Part shown: piece after piece, positions 24,200 through 32,444 of the stretch
Layout of the letters: each line of letters starts with the position of its first letter
Numbering within the stretch: the stretch's first letter is position 1
NCBI GenBank assembly: GCA_016929605.1
Contig: JAFGIM010000059.1
Span: 1 to 34,843, forward strand
Origin: Spirochaetales bacterium
Lineage (GTDB): Bacteria > Spirochaetota > Spirochaetia > Treponematales > Treponemataceae
Direction of reading: 5' to 3'
DNA: 34,843 nt
Program-made: the position numbers and the translations under genes
Notes under the pieces: model-generated
Databases searched by the model: none
What the model was told of the DNA's origin: nothing
Seen by the model: only the letters and a program-made list of their open reading frames with translations

Positions 24200-26685
24200 A
24201 AATAAAGATAACGAGCGCAGTTCAAAAGGCTTTGGATAGGTCGTGGGCTGACGCAAAAGCGAGAAGTCATGAATATGTTACCCCAGAACATCTGTTGTTG
24301 GCAGTGCTCGACTCCCAGTCGGCAATACGGATACTTTCTTTTTGCGGAGCGGATATCTCCTTTATTCACGAGAGTGTAGATGAGTATATTCGTACTACGA
24401 TTCCCGTATCGCCCAATAGGGATCCTCTGCAAACAGTTGGCTTCCAAAGTGTGTTACAGCGAGCGGTATTTCATTGTGAAAACGCGGAGAAATCTGATCT
24501 TGAAATATCTGATATCCTTGTCAGTCTGATCGATGAAGAGCGAAATCATTGTTCTTACTTTCTTCGCAGGGGAGGCCTTGATCGGCTTGCCCTTTTGGAG
24601 GTGATAAGTCATGCGGGAATCGCAGATGACGGGGAGCCTCACCCGGAAGAGGGTGATCCCTTTGTTGGCGGCATGACCGAGGATCCCTTTTTGGGCAAAG
24701 ACCCGTTTGACCTTCGTTCAATTGAGGAAGGAAGGACTGCTGACCCGCAAAGCTCGGCCGGCTTTTCAAAAAAAGCGAGAGGGAGCGGCGAGGAAGATAA
24801 GCCATCTGATGGTGGTGATGGGGAGACTTCGCGCGGTCAAAAGAGTGTTAAGAAAAGTTTCCTTGAACGATTTGCGGTGGAATTAACCGCTTTAGCCAAG
24901 CAAGGATCGCTCGAACCATTGATTGGACGAACAGAAGAGTTGGAGCGAACGGTCCAGGTTCTCTGTCGCCGTATGAAGAATAATCCGGTTCATGTGGGGG
25001 ATGCGGGTGTTGGAAAGACGGCCATTACCGAAGGTTTGGCCCAGTTAATCGCCCGAGGGGAAGTTCCCCCATTCTTGCGCGATTTTGAACTGTATAGCCT
25101 TGATATGGGCGCTCTTGTTGCGGGAACAAAGTTTCGCGGAGATTTTGAAGAGCGCATTAAGCGAGTTCTAGACGAGCTCTTAAAGAAAGACAAGGTTATT
25201 CTATTTATCGACGAGATTCACACCATGATTGGAGCCGGTTCAACCGGTGGCGGAACCCTTGACGCTTCTAATTTAATGAAACCCGTTCTTTCATCGGGAA
25301 AGATACGTTGCATAGGTTCTACAACATACGAGGAGTATAACAAGCACTTTGAAAAGGATCATGCGCTTTCGCGAAGGTTCCAAAAGATAGATATTCTTGA
25401 GCCGTCGCAGGAAGATACTATCAAAATACTTGAAGGGGTTAAAACTCGTTATGAAGACTTTCATGGCGTCAGGTATACTGCCTCGGCTCTTGAAAGTGCC
25501 GTTCGTCTTTCGGCTCAGTATATAAACGAGCGGCGTCTACCCGATAAGGCTATTGATGTTATCGATGAAGCGGGCGCACGTGCGCGTATTCTTGCCGGTT
25601 CTCTTGCTCCAACAGATGCGAATACCCTGGAACAGGGTGAAACCCTTCCGGTAATAGACACCTTTTTGATTGAAACGGTTGTTGCACGAATGGCAAGGAT
25701 ACCGGAGAAAACCGTATCATCAGGAGAGGTTGAACGTTTACGCGACCTGGAAGGGGTCTTGCATCACTCGATTTTTGGGCAGGACATCGCGGTTAAGGCA
25801 GTGTCTCTTGCGGTAAAGAGGTCCCGTGCCGGATTTCGCGCAAAGGGCAGGCCGGTTGCTAACTTCCTGTTCGTCGGCCCAACCGGAGTGGGTAAAACCG
25901 AACTTGCGCGTGTGTTAGCGGACACGCTTGGGGTCTCCCTTATAAGGTTTGACATGAGCGAATATCAGGAAAAGCACACTGTAAGCAGACTTATCGGCTC
26001 GCCTCCCGGATATGTTGGTTTTGATGAGGGTGGGTTGTTAACCGAGGCAGTTCGTAAACAACCGCATGCGGTACTTCTGCTGGACGAGATTGAGAAGGCC
26101 CATACGGACATATTCAATGTTCTTTTGCAGATTATGGACTATGCAACGCTCACTGATAATCAAGGACGTAAAGCTGATTTTCGTAATGTTATCTTGATTA
26201 TGACCAGTAATGCGGGTGCCAGGGAAATCGGAAAACCAATGATTGGATTTGGAGGACGGGAGATCACGGAAGAGGCGGTTAATGAAGCGGTAGATCGTGC
26301 CTTTACCCCGGAATTTCGCAATCGTCTGGATGCGGTAGTCCGGTTCGCCCATCTTTCCCGAGAGGTAATGGTCTCTATTGTTCATAAAGAGCTCGACGGA
26401 GTGTCTGTGCGACTTGCAGAACGTGATGTGCGCTTGGAGATTGATGAGCCTGTGATTCTCTATTTGGCAGACAAGGGATACTCAAACGAATTTGGGGCAC
26501 GTAATGTAAGCCGCCTTATAGAGGATGTAATTACAACCCCGCTTGTTGATATGGTTTTGTTTGGGGATTTGTCCTCGGGAGGCCTTGTCCGGGTATCGCT
26601 TGGTGCCACTGTTGATGCTCCTCTTTCCTTTGAGATTGTGAATACTCAAGAAAAGAGTGCTGTTGAGGAAACTGGAGCGCTGTAA
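24196..26685 (+). CDS. clpA: ATP-dependent Clp protease ATP-binding subunit ClpA
   Basis: ClpA is the unfoldase ring that feeds ClpP. Start GTG 24196, within GTGA overlapping the clpS stop and five bases after GGAG, gives 829 residues. Order: N-domain (1-140), an unusual acidic linker of about 80 residues (142-220) with three DPF tripeptides, AAA-1 (VGDAGVGKT 267-275, then VILFIDEIHTMIGAG), AAA-2 (FVGPTGVGKTEL and VLLLDEIEKAH), and the IGF loop (MIGFGG) that docks into ClpP. E. coli ClpA is about 758 residues, the difference being mostly the linker. No clpP lies in this window. Translation is coupled on both sides. Confidence 0.97.
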   Translation: MKIKITSAVQKALDRSWADAKARSHEYVTPEHLLLAVLDSQSAIRILSFCGADISFIHESVDEYIRTTIPVSPNRDPLQTVGFQSVLQRAVFHCENAEKSDLEISDILVSLIDEERNHCSYFLRRGGLDRLALLEVISHAGIADDGEPHPEEGDPFVGGMTEDPFLGKDPFDLRSIEEGRTADPQSSAGFSKKARGSGEEDKPSDGGDGETSRGQKSVKKSFLERFAVELTALAKQGSLEPLIGRTEELERTVQVLCRRMKNNPVHVGDAGVGKTAITEGLAQLIARGEVPPFLRDFELYSLDMGALVAGTKFRGDFEERIKRVLDELLKKDKVILFIDEIHTMIGAGSTGGGTLDASNLMKPVLSSGKIRCIGSTTYEEYNKHFEKDHALSRRFQKIDILEPSQEDTIKILEGVKTRYEDFHGVRYTASALESAVRLSAQYINERRLPDKAIDVIDEAGARARILAGSLAPTDANTLEQGETLPVIDTFLIETVVARMARIPEKTVSSGEVERLRDLEGVLHHSIFGQDIAVKAVSLAVKRSRAGFRAKGRPVANFLFVGPTGVGKTELARVLADTLGVSLIRFDMSEYQEKHTVSRLIGSPPGYVGFDEGGLLTEAVRKQPHAVLLLDEIEKAHTDIFNVLLQIMDYATLTDNQGRKADFRNVILIMTSNAGAREIGKPMIGFGGREITEEAVNEAVDRAFTPEFRNRLDAVVRFAHLSREVMVSIVHKELDGVSVRLAERDVRLEIDEPVILYLADKGYSNEFGARNVSRLIEDVITTPLVDMVLFGDLSSGGLVRVSLGATVDAPLSFEIVNTQEKSAVEETGAL

Positions 26686-27476
26686 TGTCCTACGCGAATC
26701 ATACATTTGATGCGGACACCCGCTTTGATCCAGATTTTCCCTGGTTAGAAGCGGGGGATTTTTTTTCATTTCCTGATCCCGAGGAAACCCAGGGCTCGGT
26801 GGTTGCGGTTGGGGGAAATCTTTCTCCGGGGATGATACTCTCTGCATACACCCAGGGGATATTTCCCTGGTTTAACGAAGATGATCCCCTATACTGGCAG
26901 TCACCGGATCCCCGATTTGTTATCTTTCCGCATGTATTTCGCCTTCCGGAGCGTCTGTCGCGTCAAATCAAGACCAGTACGCTTCGACTCACTGTTGATA
27001 CCGCGTTTAACAGGGTTATATCCTTTTGCTCCGGGGTTCAAAGACGGGGGCAGGATGGTACCTGGATTACCGAAGACATGATAGAGGCGTATCAGGCCTT
27101 GCATTCGGCGGGATTTGCGCATTCAATTGAAGCATGGCAGGGGAATGATCTTGTCGGCGGTTTTTATGGGGTGCATCTGGGACGAATGTTCTTTGGAGAG
27201 TCCATGTTTACCCGTTTGCCAAACGCGGCAAAGATTGCCTTTGTTGCCTTTGCCCGTTACTTTTTTACTACAATGAAAGGGACCTGTATTGATTCCCAGG
27301 TATATACCGATCACATTGCTCGCTTTGGCGGGATGAATATCTCGCGGAGCGCCTACCTCAAGACGCTCTCCGATGCCTTGGGCTCCGGCTTTCCTGATGC
27401 CTTGATGGAGGGGCGTGGATTATGGCCGGCCGGGATGTTAAGCGGGTATCAGGCCTCGGGAGGGCTAAACTTATAG
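26685..27476 (+). CDS. aat: Leucyl/phenylalanyl-tRNA-protein transferase
   Basis: Aat adds Leu or Phe from aminoacyl-tRNA to proteins that begin with Lys or Arg, creating degrons for ClpS. The 263-residue product has the family blocks FPDPEETQG-VAVGGNLSPGMILSAYTQGIFPWF (in part), SPDPRFVI, DGTWITEDMIEAYQALH, then GGFYGVHLGRMFFGESMF and DSQVYTDHIARFGG. Its ATG overlaps the clpA stop by one base. With clpS and clpA it makes a full N-degron cassette. The last 28 bases overlap the convergent response-regulator gene. Length is about 30 residues above E. coli. Confidence 0.96.
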   Translation: MSYANHTFDADTRFDPDFPWLEAGDFFSFPDPEETQGSVVAVGGNLSPGMILSAYTQGIFPWFNEDDPLYWQSPDPRFVIFPHVFRLPERLSRQIKTSTLRLTVDTAFNRVISFCSGVQRRGQDGTWITEDMIEAYQALHSAGFAHSIEAWQGNDLVGGFYGVHLGRMFFGESMFTRLPNAAKIAFVAFARYFFTTMKGTCIDSQVYTDHIARFGGMNISRSAYLKTLSDALGSGFPDALMEGRGLWPAGMLSGYQASGGLNL

Positions 27477-28150
27477 CCTATGCCACGAATGGTGTGGATG
27501 TAACGGCTCATGTCCCCGATATCTCCGAGTTTTTGGCGTAAGCGTGCCACATGTACATCTACGGTTCTGGTAGTGATGTTTTTTTCATATCCCCACACGT
27601 TATTCAGTAAATCCTTTCGGGACACGATCGTTCCGTAATGAAGATATAAATATTGGAGTAGCTTGATTTCTTGTGCGGATAGAGGAACTTCCTTGTCTTG
27701 TCGAATGACGATTCCTTTTTCCAGATCGATTGATAATGAGGGGGTCCCCTTGTTTTGTACCTTCTTTTTAGAGATCTCGGAAGAAGTTGATCTTCGAAGG
27801 AGAGCCTCAATGCGCGCAAGCAGTTCATTCATGTCAAACGGCTTACACAGGTAATCATCTGCTCCGATCTTAAGTCCGGTAACCCGGTCTTCTACCTGGC
27901 TTCGCGCGGTTAGCATCAGTATGGGTGTGTCTACTCCGCTGTCGCGCAGAGATTTACAGATTGAAAAACCGTCTTTTCCGGGGAGCATGATATCAAGAAT
28001 TATCAGGTCATAGGGATTTTTCCTCGCTTCCATCTCGCCCTCATCCCCGGTATGTCGGGCGACAAAGTGATATCCTTCGGCCTTTAATCGATCTCCTACG
28101 GTAAGTACGAGTCCCTGTTCATCCTCTATCATGAGAATTTTGGTTATCAT
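27449..28150 (-). CDS. OmpR/PhoB-family response regulator
   Basis: A DNA-binding output protein of a two-component system. Start ATG 28150 is chosen because AGGAG (28157-28161) abuts the ATG at 28156 but is six bases from 28150; it gives MITKILMIEDE and 233 residues. The receiver domain has acidic Glu9-Asp10, phosphoacceptor Asp53 in LDIMLPG, Thr81 and Lys103 in CKPF. The winged-helix domain (about 130-230) contains LSAQEIKLLQYLYLH and TRTVDVHVARLRQKLGD, typical of OmpR/PhoB. Its start overlaps the 3' end of the kinase gene by 32 bases, so the two are coupled. Target genes unknown. Confidence 0.96.
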   Translation of the reverse strand: MITKILMIEDEQGLVLTVGDRLKAEGYHFVARHTGDEGEMEARKNPYDLIILDIMLPGKDGFSICKSLRDSGVDTPILMLTARSQVEDRVTGLKIGADDYLCKPFDMNELLARIEALLRRSTSSEISKKKVQNKGTPSLSIDLEKGIVIRQDKEVPLSAQEIKLLQYLYLHYGTIVSRKDLLNNVWGYEKNITTRTVDVHVARLRQKLGDIGDMSRYIHTIRGIGYKFSPPEA

Positions 28151-29861
28151 TGCCATCTCCTGTATATGCATGCAGGCGTACGGTAAAGGCGCTGCCTTCT
28201 CCAGCCCTTGTTTCAAGTTCTATAGTACCATTATGCAGCATGATTATTTTTTTTGTAAGGTTCAATCCAACACCATTTCCCGGAGTTTGGGATGCAATTG
28301 CGTTTTCTCCCCGCATAAAAGGCTCGAATATTCGATTGCGATCCTTTTGGGGGATGCCAGGCCCCTTATCCCGAATGGTCAGTACAACTTCAGCCCTTTT
28401 TTTACCTCTGGTTACCAACCGTGCGCTGATGCCAAGGTATTTTCCGCTTTTGCCATGCCGTACCGCATTTTGAACAAGATTTTGAATGGCTGATTCCAGG
28501 GCAATACGATTACCGACGACCACTAATGACGGATTCGGAAGCTCAACCTTGGTTGTAATTGAATTAGTTTCTCGCTCTTCTTCTGTATATTTTAAGGCTG
28601 AGTTGATCAAGTCTGCTACCGTACAAGCTTCCATGGTCATCCGGGTGATTCGTGCAGAATTTGCAAAAAGAAGGAAATGGTCAATCGCCGCGGTTAGTCT
28701 GAGCGCTTCTTTACGAATCATGGAACCGTATTGCCGAGCTTTCTCCTTGTCCGCAACGATGCCATCTGCAAGATTTTGTGAGGCGGAAGATATGACTGCC
28801 AGAGGGGTTTTTAGTTCATGCGTTACAGAGGCAATAAACGTTTTTTGGCTCGCGGCAAGTGCTCTTGACTTTCTGGTAGCTTCGGCAAGGGTGATAATCA
28901 CAACGGCAAGAAGGATTACCAGTCCAAAACTAATGGCCGCGTTTTGTCGGGTGGTCCTACGGGTAATCTGTTCAAGAGACCCGTCGCGGTAAAGTATCTG
29001 AATTCTGATAGATTCAAAACTTTTAAGAACTGAATCAATGTCTGGTCTGTCCGGAATAATACGCTCGGTAGAAAACGCAAGTTCGGTTTCGGTAATTCGT
29101 TTTGAGGCAATTCGTTGTTGCAAGAGTGGGTTTGGTCTGAGTGTGTAGGCGCTGCCTATTGAACTTCGCAAAGAGATGTCGACGTCTGGACGGGAATATT
29201 CTTCGTCTGTCCGATTACCCGGGGACATGTACAAGGTTCGGGTGTTTCCATAATCATGAATACGAAAATCAAAATCGTGATTTAAATCAATACTATCTTC
29301 TGCAAGACGCGGGATTATCTGGGTAAGGATAACCTCAGAATCTAAAACGCAAAAGACAAAGGTCGTCCTTCTGGTAGTATGAGGAAGGGGAAATACCAGG
29401 AGAATTGACTTGTTTCTATGACGGAAAAAGGTTTCCGGGACATCGTCGAAGGTAAGATCACTCACCAGCGTTTGTATACACGGCGGGCATCCAACGGTAA
29501 TAAATGAACCATCGATCCACTCTTGGGCTACCTTTGACCGAGTGTCGTATAAATAGATATTGGACATGAGTTGAGGCGACAGGGCATAATTTTGCCAAAT
29601 TTGATATCGCTCGGCAAAGGCCGCTTTCCCGTCCTGGCCCGAGCGGTTACGCACTCGCAGCAGGGTTGGAAAGAAAAGAAGCTCGTCCCGAAGATAGCGG
29701 GACAAATTTTGAACAGAGGACGCTATCTTTTCCTGTTTATCGTTTCGTTCACGGGTTTGCAATTCCTGAAGCCATCTAAATTGATTTATAGCCAGGATAC
29801 CCAGAAGCGGTAACGTGCACGCCACCAAAAACCAGAGGACGGGCAATTGCTTGGTTTTCAC
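28119..29861 (-). CDS. Sensor histidine kinase with CPPC motif in sensor region
   Basis: The membrane kinase partner of the downstream regulator. The 580-residue product begins at GTG 29861 (no strong ribosome-binding site; start uncertain). Helix one is about 7-25 and helix two about 309-326, enclosing an extracytoplasmic domain of some 280 residues of no family I recognise. That domain holds CPPC at 125-128. No HAMP is evident. The catalytic part has the H-box SVTHELKTPL (His348), N-box NLVQNAVRHG, G1 DKGPGIP (498-504), F-box IFEPFMRG and G2 GNGVGL (528-533). It lies 73 bases after the TPR gene on the same strand. Signal unknown; a thiol-based one is inference. Confidence 0.93.
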   Translation of the reverse strand: MKTKQLPVLWFLVACTLPLLGILAINQFRWLQELQTRERNDKQEKIASSVQNLSRYLRDELLFFPTLLRVRNRSGQDGKAAFAERYQIWQNYALSPQLMSNIYLYDTRSKVAQEWIDGSFITVGCPPCIQTLVSDLTFDDVPETFFRHRNKSILLVFPLPHTTRRTTFVFCVLDSEVILTQIIPRLAEDSIDLNHDFDFRIHDYGNTRTLYMSPGNRTDEEYSRPDVDISLRSSIGSAYTLRPNPLLQQRIASKRITETELAFSTERIIPDRPDIDSVLKSFESIRIQILYRDGSLEQITRRTTRQNAAISFGLVILLAVVIITLAEATRKSRALAASQKTFIASVTHELKTPLAVISSASQNLADGIVADKEKARQYGSMIRKEALRLTAAIDHFLLFANSARITRMTMEACTVADLINSALKYTEEERETNSITTKVELPNPSLVVVGNRIALESAIQNLVQNAVRHGKSGKYLGISARLVTRGKKRAEVVLTIRDKGPGIPQKDRNRIFEPFMRGENAIASQTPGNGVGLNLTKKIIMLHNGTIELETRAGEGSAFTVRLHAYTGDGNDNQNSHDRG

Positions 29862-29934
29862 AAAAGTGATTGTACTTCATTTTTAGTAAAGGGTTAAAGG
29901 TTGACCGGTGGTGAGCGCTGATTTTACACTATCG

Positions 29935-32439
29935 TTACAATTTGTCTTGCCATTGACGAAGGATCCACAGAATTCCTTGATGCGTCAACTTAAGGCTTGT
30001 CCCGCAATGAGGACAAAGGAATCTACCTTCGTCATTGATGTGTTCTCGTGCACAGCCGATACACAGGTGTTTTTGACAGGTTGGGCAGGTCCCCGCCGGT
30101 ACATCATCCGGAGGCATATCGTTTATTCTGAGAATTCCCTGTGGCGGTATGGACTTTGGGTATCGCCACTGTCTGCCACACTGATTGCACGATACGCTAT
30201 CGGTCGATGCGTCTAGTATACGCTGCGAAAGGATGTCGGCCTGATCAGGTGTGCCGGCAGCAATAAGGCGGGGGATGATTTTTTCGGCCTTTGATGGGCG
30301 CCCTGTGGAAAGGTACACTTCTGCCAGAGAAGACAGCAGTTCCGTATTGTTGGGAAATTCCGACAAGCCCTGATGAAGGGTAACTTCGGATCGGGCAAAT
30401 TCGCCCTTGCGCAGGGCAAGTATGCTGATAAGTCGATATACATCCGGTGAGCTTTGGAGATCAAGGGCCTTTGATAAAAGGTCATCGGCTTCGTTGAGGA
30501 GGTCAAGCTCAATGCAATTAGAGGCTCGGTCGGTCAGCAATTCGCTGTCATATGGTAGTCTTTTTTGCGCCTGGCGGTACCAGTCTTCTGCATCCTCGTA
30601 CCGACCGTCAGACACCAGAAGGTTCGCTGCGCAATGAAGGAGCTTGCCGTCGTCTCGATTAAAGTCGTTTAGTATTTCATCGAGTCTGCCTTGCTGGCGA
30701 CGAACTTCTCCCAAGTTAACCAGAATATCTCCTTCCTGAGGGAGAAGAATTCTTGCCTTGTGCAACAAGGTGTCTGCCTGGGATACATCACCTTCTGAAA
30801 GGGCGACAAGAGCGGCAAGGTTATATATCCATCCGTTATCATCGGCCAGGGATAAGGCTCGTGAGAGTTCTTCCTTGCACGGCAGGTTAAGGTTGAATTT
30901 GGTCTCTGCAAGCCGGAAATGATAGAGCGCACAGCTGTCCTCAAGTTGTATCGCTCGCTCAAATGCCTCAATCGCTTGCGCTGACTGTTCGTGTTCCCTA
31001 AGGATCATTCCATAGAGATACCACACACCGGAGTCACTGGTGTTTTTATCTATTAAAGACCGAATATATGGCTCGGCTTGTGCCGTCTCTCCAATTGAAT
31101 AAAAATATTTACCGGCAAGGGCTTGGACATCCTCGTCTTCTTTCCCATAGTCCAAAAGAAGGGCTATCGCTCCGTCCAGGTTTTCATAATCGCTTTCTTC
31201 CATAAAAATTCGAGCTGCCTTAACCCATGCACCGATGGCTTGCGGGATACTACCTGTTACGAGCCATTCCTTACCTTCGTTAAAAAAATAAAGCCCATTA
31301 TTTACAGAAAGAATACCTGCTCTTTGGTAAGCACGTGCAGCGTCTGTGTATGCTCCTTTTCCATGGAGAAGGTGTCCTTCCAGGTTGGAAAGAAAGGCTG
31401 AGTTCTCTATTGTGGTTGCCGGTAGGGTCTTAAAAAAAGAATCCAGGGCGGCTGCATTATTGGACAGATACAGAGCGCTTGCAATAGAAGCGATCGCTTC
31501 AGAATTTGAAGGGTTAAGAGAAAGCGCTTTTCTTGCAGCGTCTTCTGCTTCGGATAGTAGTCCTTGTGCAAGGTATATTTGCGCGCCAAGAAGAAGTTCT
31601 TTCTCTCCGCTTTCCCGCTTTGCAGCCGCCTGTTTGAGCGACGCCAGGGCAGGTCCAAAATGCCCCATTGCAAAACGTGTTGTAGCAAGACGCAGGTGTG
31701 CTTCAGGTGATATTGCAAGATAGTGATTCCAGCGGGAGTGAAGTGCTTCTATCTCCATCGGTCGACTGTCAATCCCGATAGCTTTAAGGTATACAGATAC
31801 ATCCTTGCGCTCTTTCCACGTTTGTGCCGCAAAGGCTATACGCCCTGCAGCCTGAATCGTATCATCCTCGCATTCGGCTACCCATTCATCATTTACGATA
31901 AGTGTAATACTGGTTCCCCGGGCAATAATCCTTAGAGAGAATACATTGGGATTTTCGTGATAGGGTAATAGTGCATCACCTTGTGAATCCTGGTTTCCCA
32001 TCGCGGTCTCCGTCCAACCAAGGACAGGCAGCGGTGTTTCATTAACAACTGCATCCAGGCGAATCATTCCACCATCAGAGACCATTACGCTGTAGAATGT
32101 TGAATCGTTGAGGCATCTAAAGTGAATTCCTGCGGCCATGGATCCTGCCATAGAGTCGGCTCTTGGAATGGGATCAGGAAATTCGATAAGGGCTTCGATA
32201 ACAGCATCTTGATAGCGGTATACAGGATTGGTGATCCATGCAAAACAATTGTTTCTAAAGATGGTGAGTATAACGCCTGCGCGGTTTACGGTTGCCTCGT
32301 ATCCATCGCCACATTCGCCTGTGAATCGATCATCAGTTTTGGACGAAAAAGTGCAGACCCAATTTTCCTGGGGGATATCGTCGAGATCGGGAACAACATC
32401 AGACTTTTTTATGAAAAGACGTTTCAGGAATGAGAACAT
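29935..32439 (-). CDS. Beta-sandwich / TPR / zinc-module fusion protein, function unknown
   Basis: I do not recognise this 834-residue protein as a named family. Residues 1-12 (MFSFLKRLFIKK) could be an amphipathic helix; there is no signal peptide or clear membrane segment. About 24-225 looks like a jelly-roll of the laminin-G/DUF1080 kind (FYSVMVSDGGMIRLD, VFSLRIIARGTSITLIVND), by pattern only. About 230-745 is tetratricopeptide-like (SEAEDAARKALSLNPSNSEA, QAIEAFERAIQLEDSCALYH). The end has eight Cys in four CxxC pairs (751/754, 785/788, 793/796, 809/812) with His800, fit for two zinc ions. Start ATG 32439 is five bases after the acetyltransferase stop; TTG 32448 is an alternative. Confidence 0.85.
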   Translation of the reverse strand: MFSFLKRLFIKKSDVVPDLDDIPQENWVCTFSSKTDDRFTGECGDGYEATVNRAGVILTIFRNNCFAWITNPVYRYQDAVIEALIEFPDPIPRADSMAGSMAAGIHFRCLNDSTFYSVMVSDGGMIRLDAVVNETPLPVLGWTETAMGNQDSQGDALLPYHENPNVFSLRIIARGTSITLIVNDEWVAECEDDTIQAAGRIAFAAQTWKERKDVSVYLKAIGIDSRPMEIEALHSRWNHYLAISPEAHLRLATTRFAMGHFGPALASLKQAAAKRESGEKELLLGAQIYLAQGLLSEAEDAARKALSLNPSNSEAIASIASALYLSNNAAALDSFFKTLPATTIENSAFLSNLEGHLLHGKGAYTDAARAYQRAGILSVNNGLYFFNEGKEWLVTGSIPQAIGAWVKAARIFMEESDYENLDGAIALLLDYGKEDEDVQALAGKYFYSIGETAQAEPYIRSLIDKNTSDSGVWYLYGMILREHEQSAQAIEAFERAIQLEDSCALYHFRLAETKFNLNLPCKEELSRALSLADDNGWIYNLAALVALSEGDVSQADTLLHKARILLPQEGDILVNLGEVRRQQGRLDEILNDFNRDDGKLLHCAANLLVSDGRYEDAEDWYRQAQKRLPYDSELLTDRASNCIELDLLNEADDLLSKALDLQSSPDVYRLISILALRKGEFARSEVTLHQGLSEFPNNTELLSSLAEVYLSTGRPSKAEKIIPRLIAAGTPDQADILSQRILDASTDSVSCNQCGRQWRYPKSIPPQGILRINDMPPDDVPAGTCPTCQKHLCIGCAREHINDEGRFLCPHCGTSLKLTHQGILWILRQWQDKL

Positions 32440-32444
32440 ACCGC

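Noticed and set aside
29862-29934. TTGACC with a TTACAC at about promoter spacing in the TPR-kinase gap
   Set aside because: It reads on the plus strand, away from the kinase gene and into the TPR gene antisense, so it supports no known transcript.
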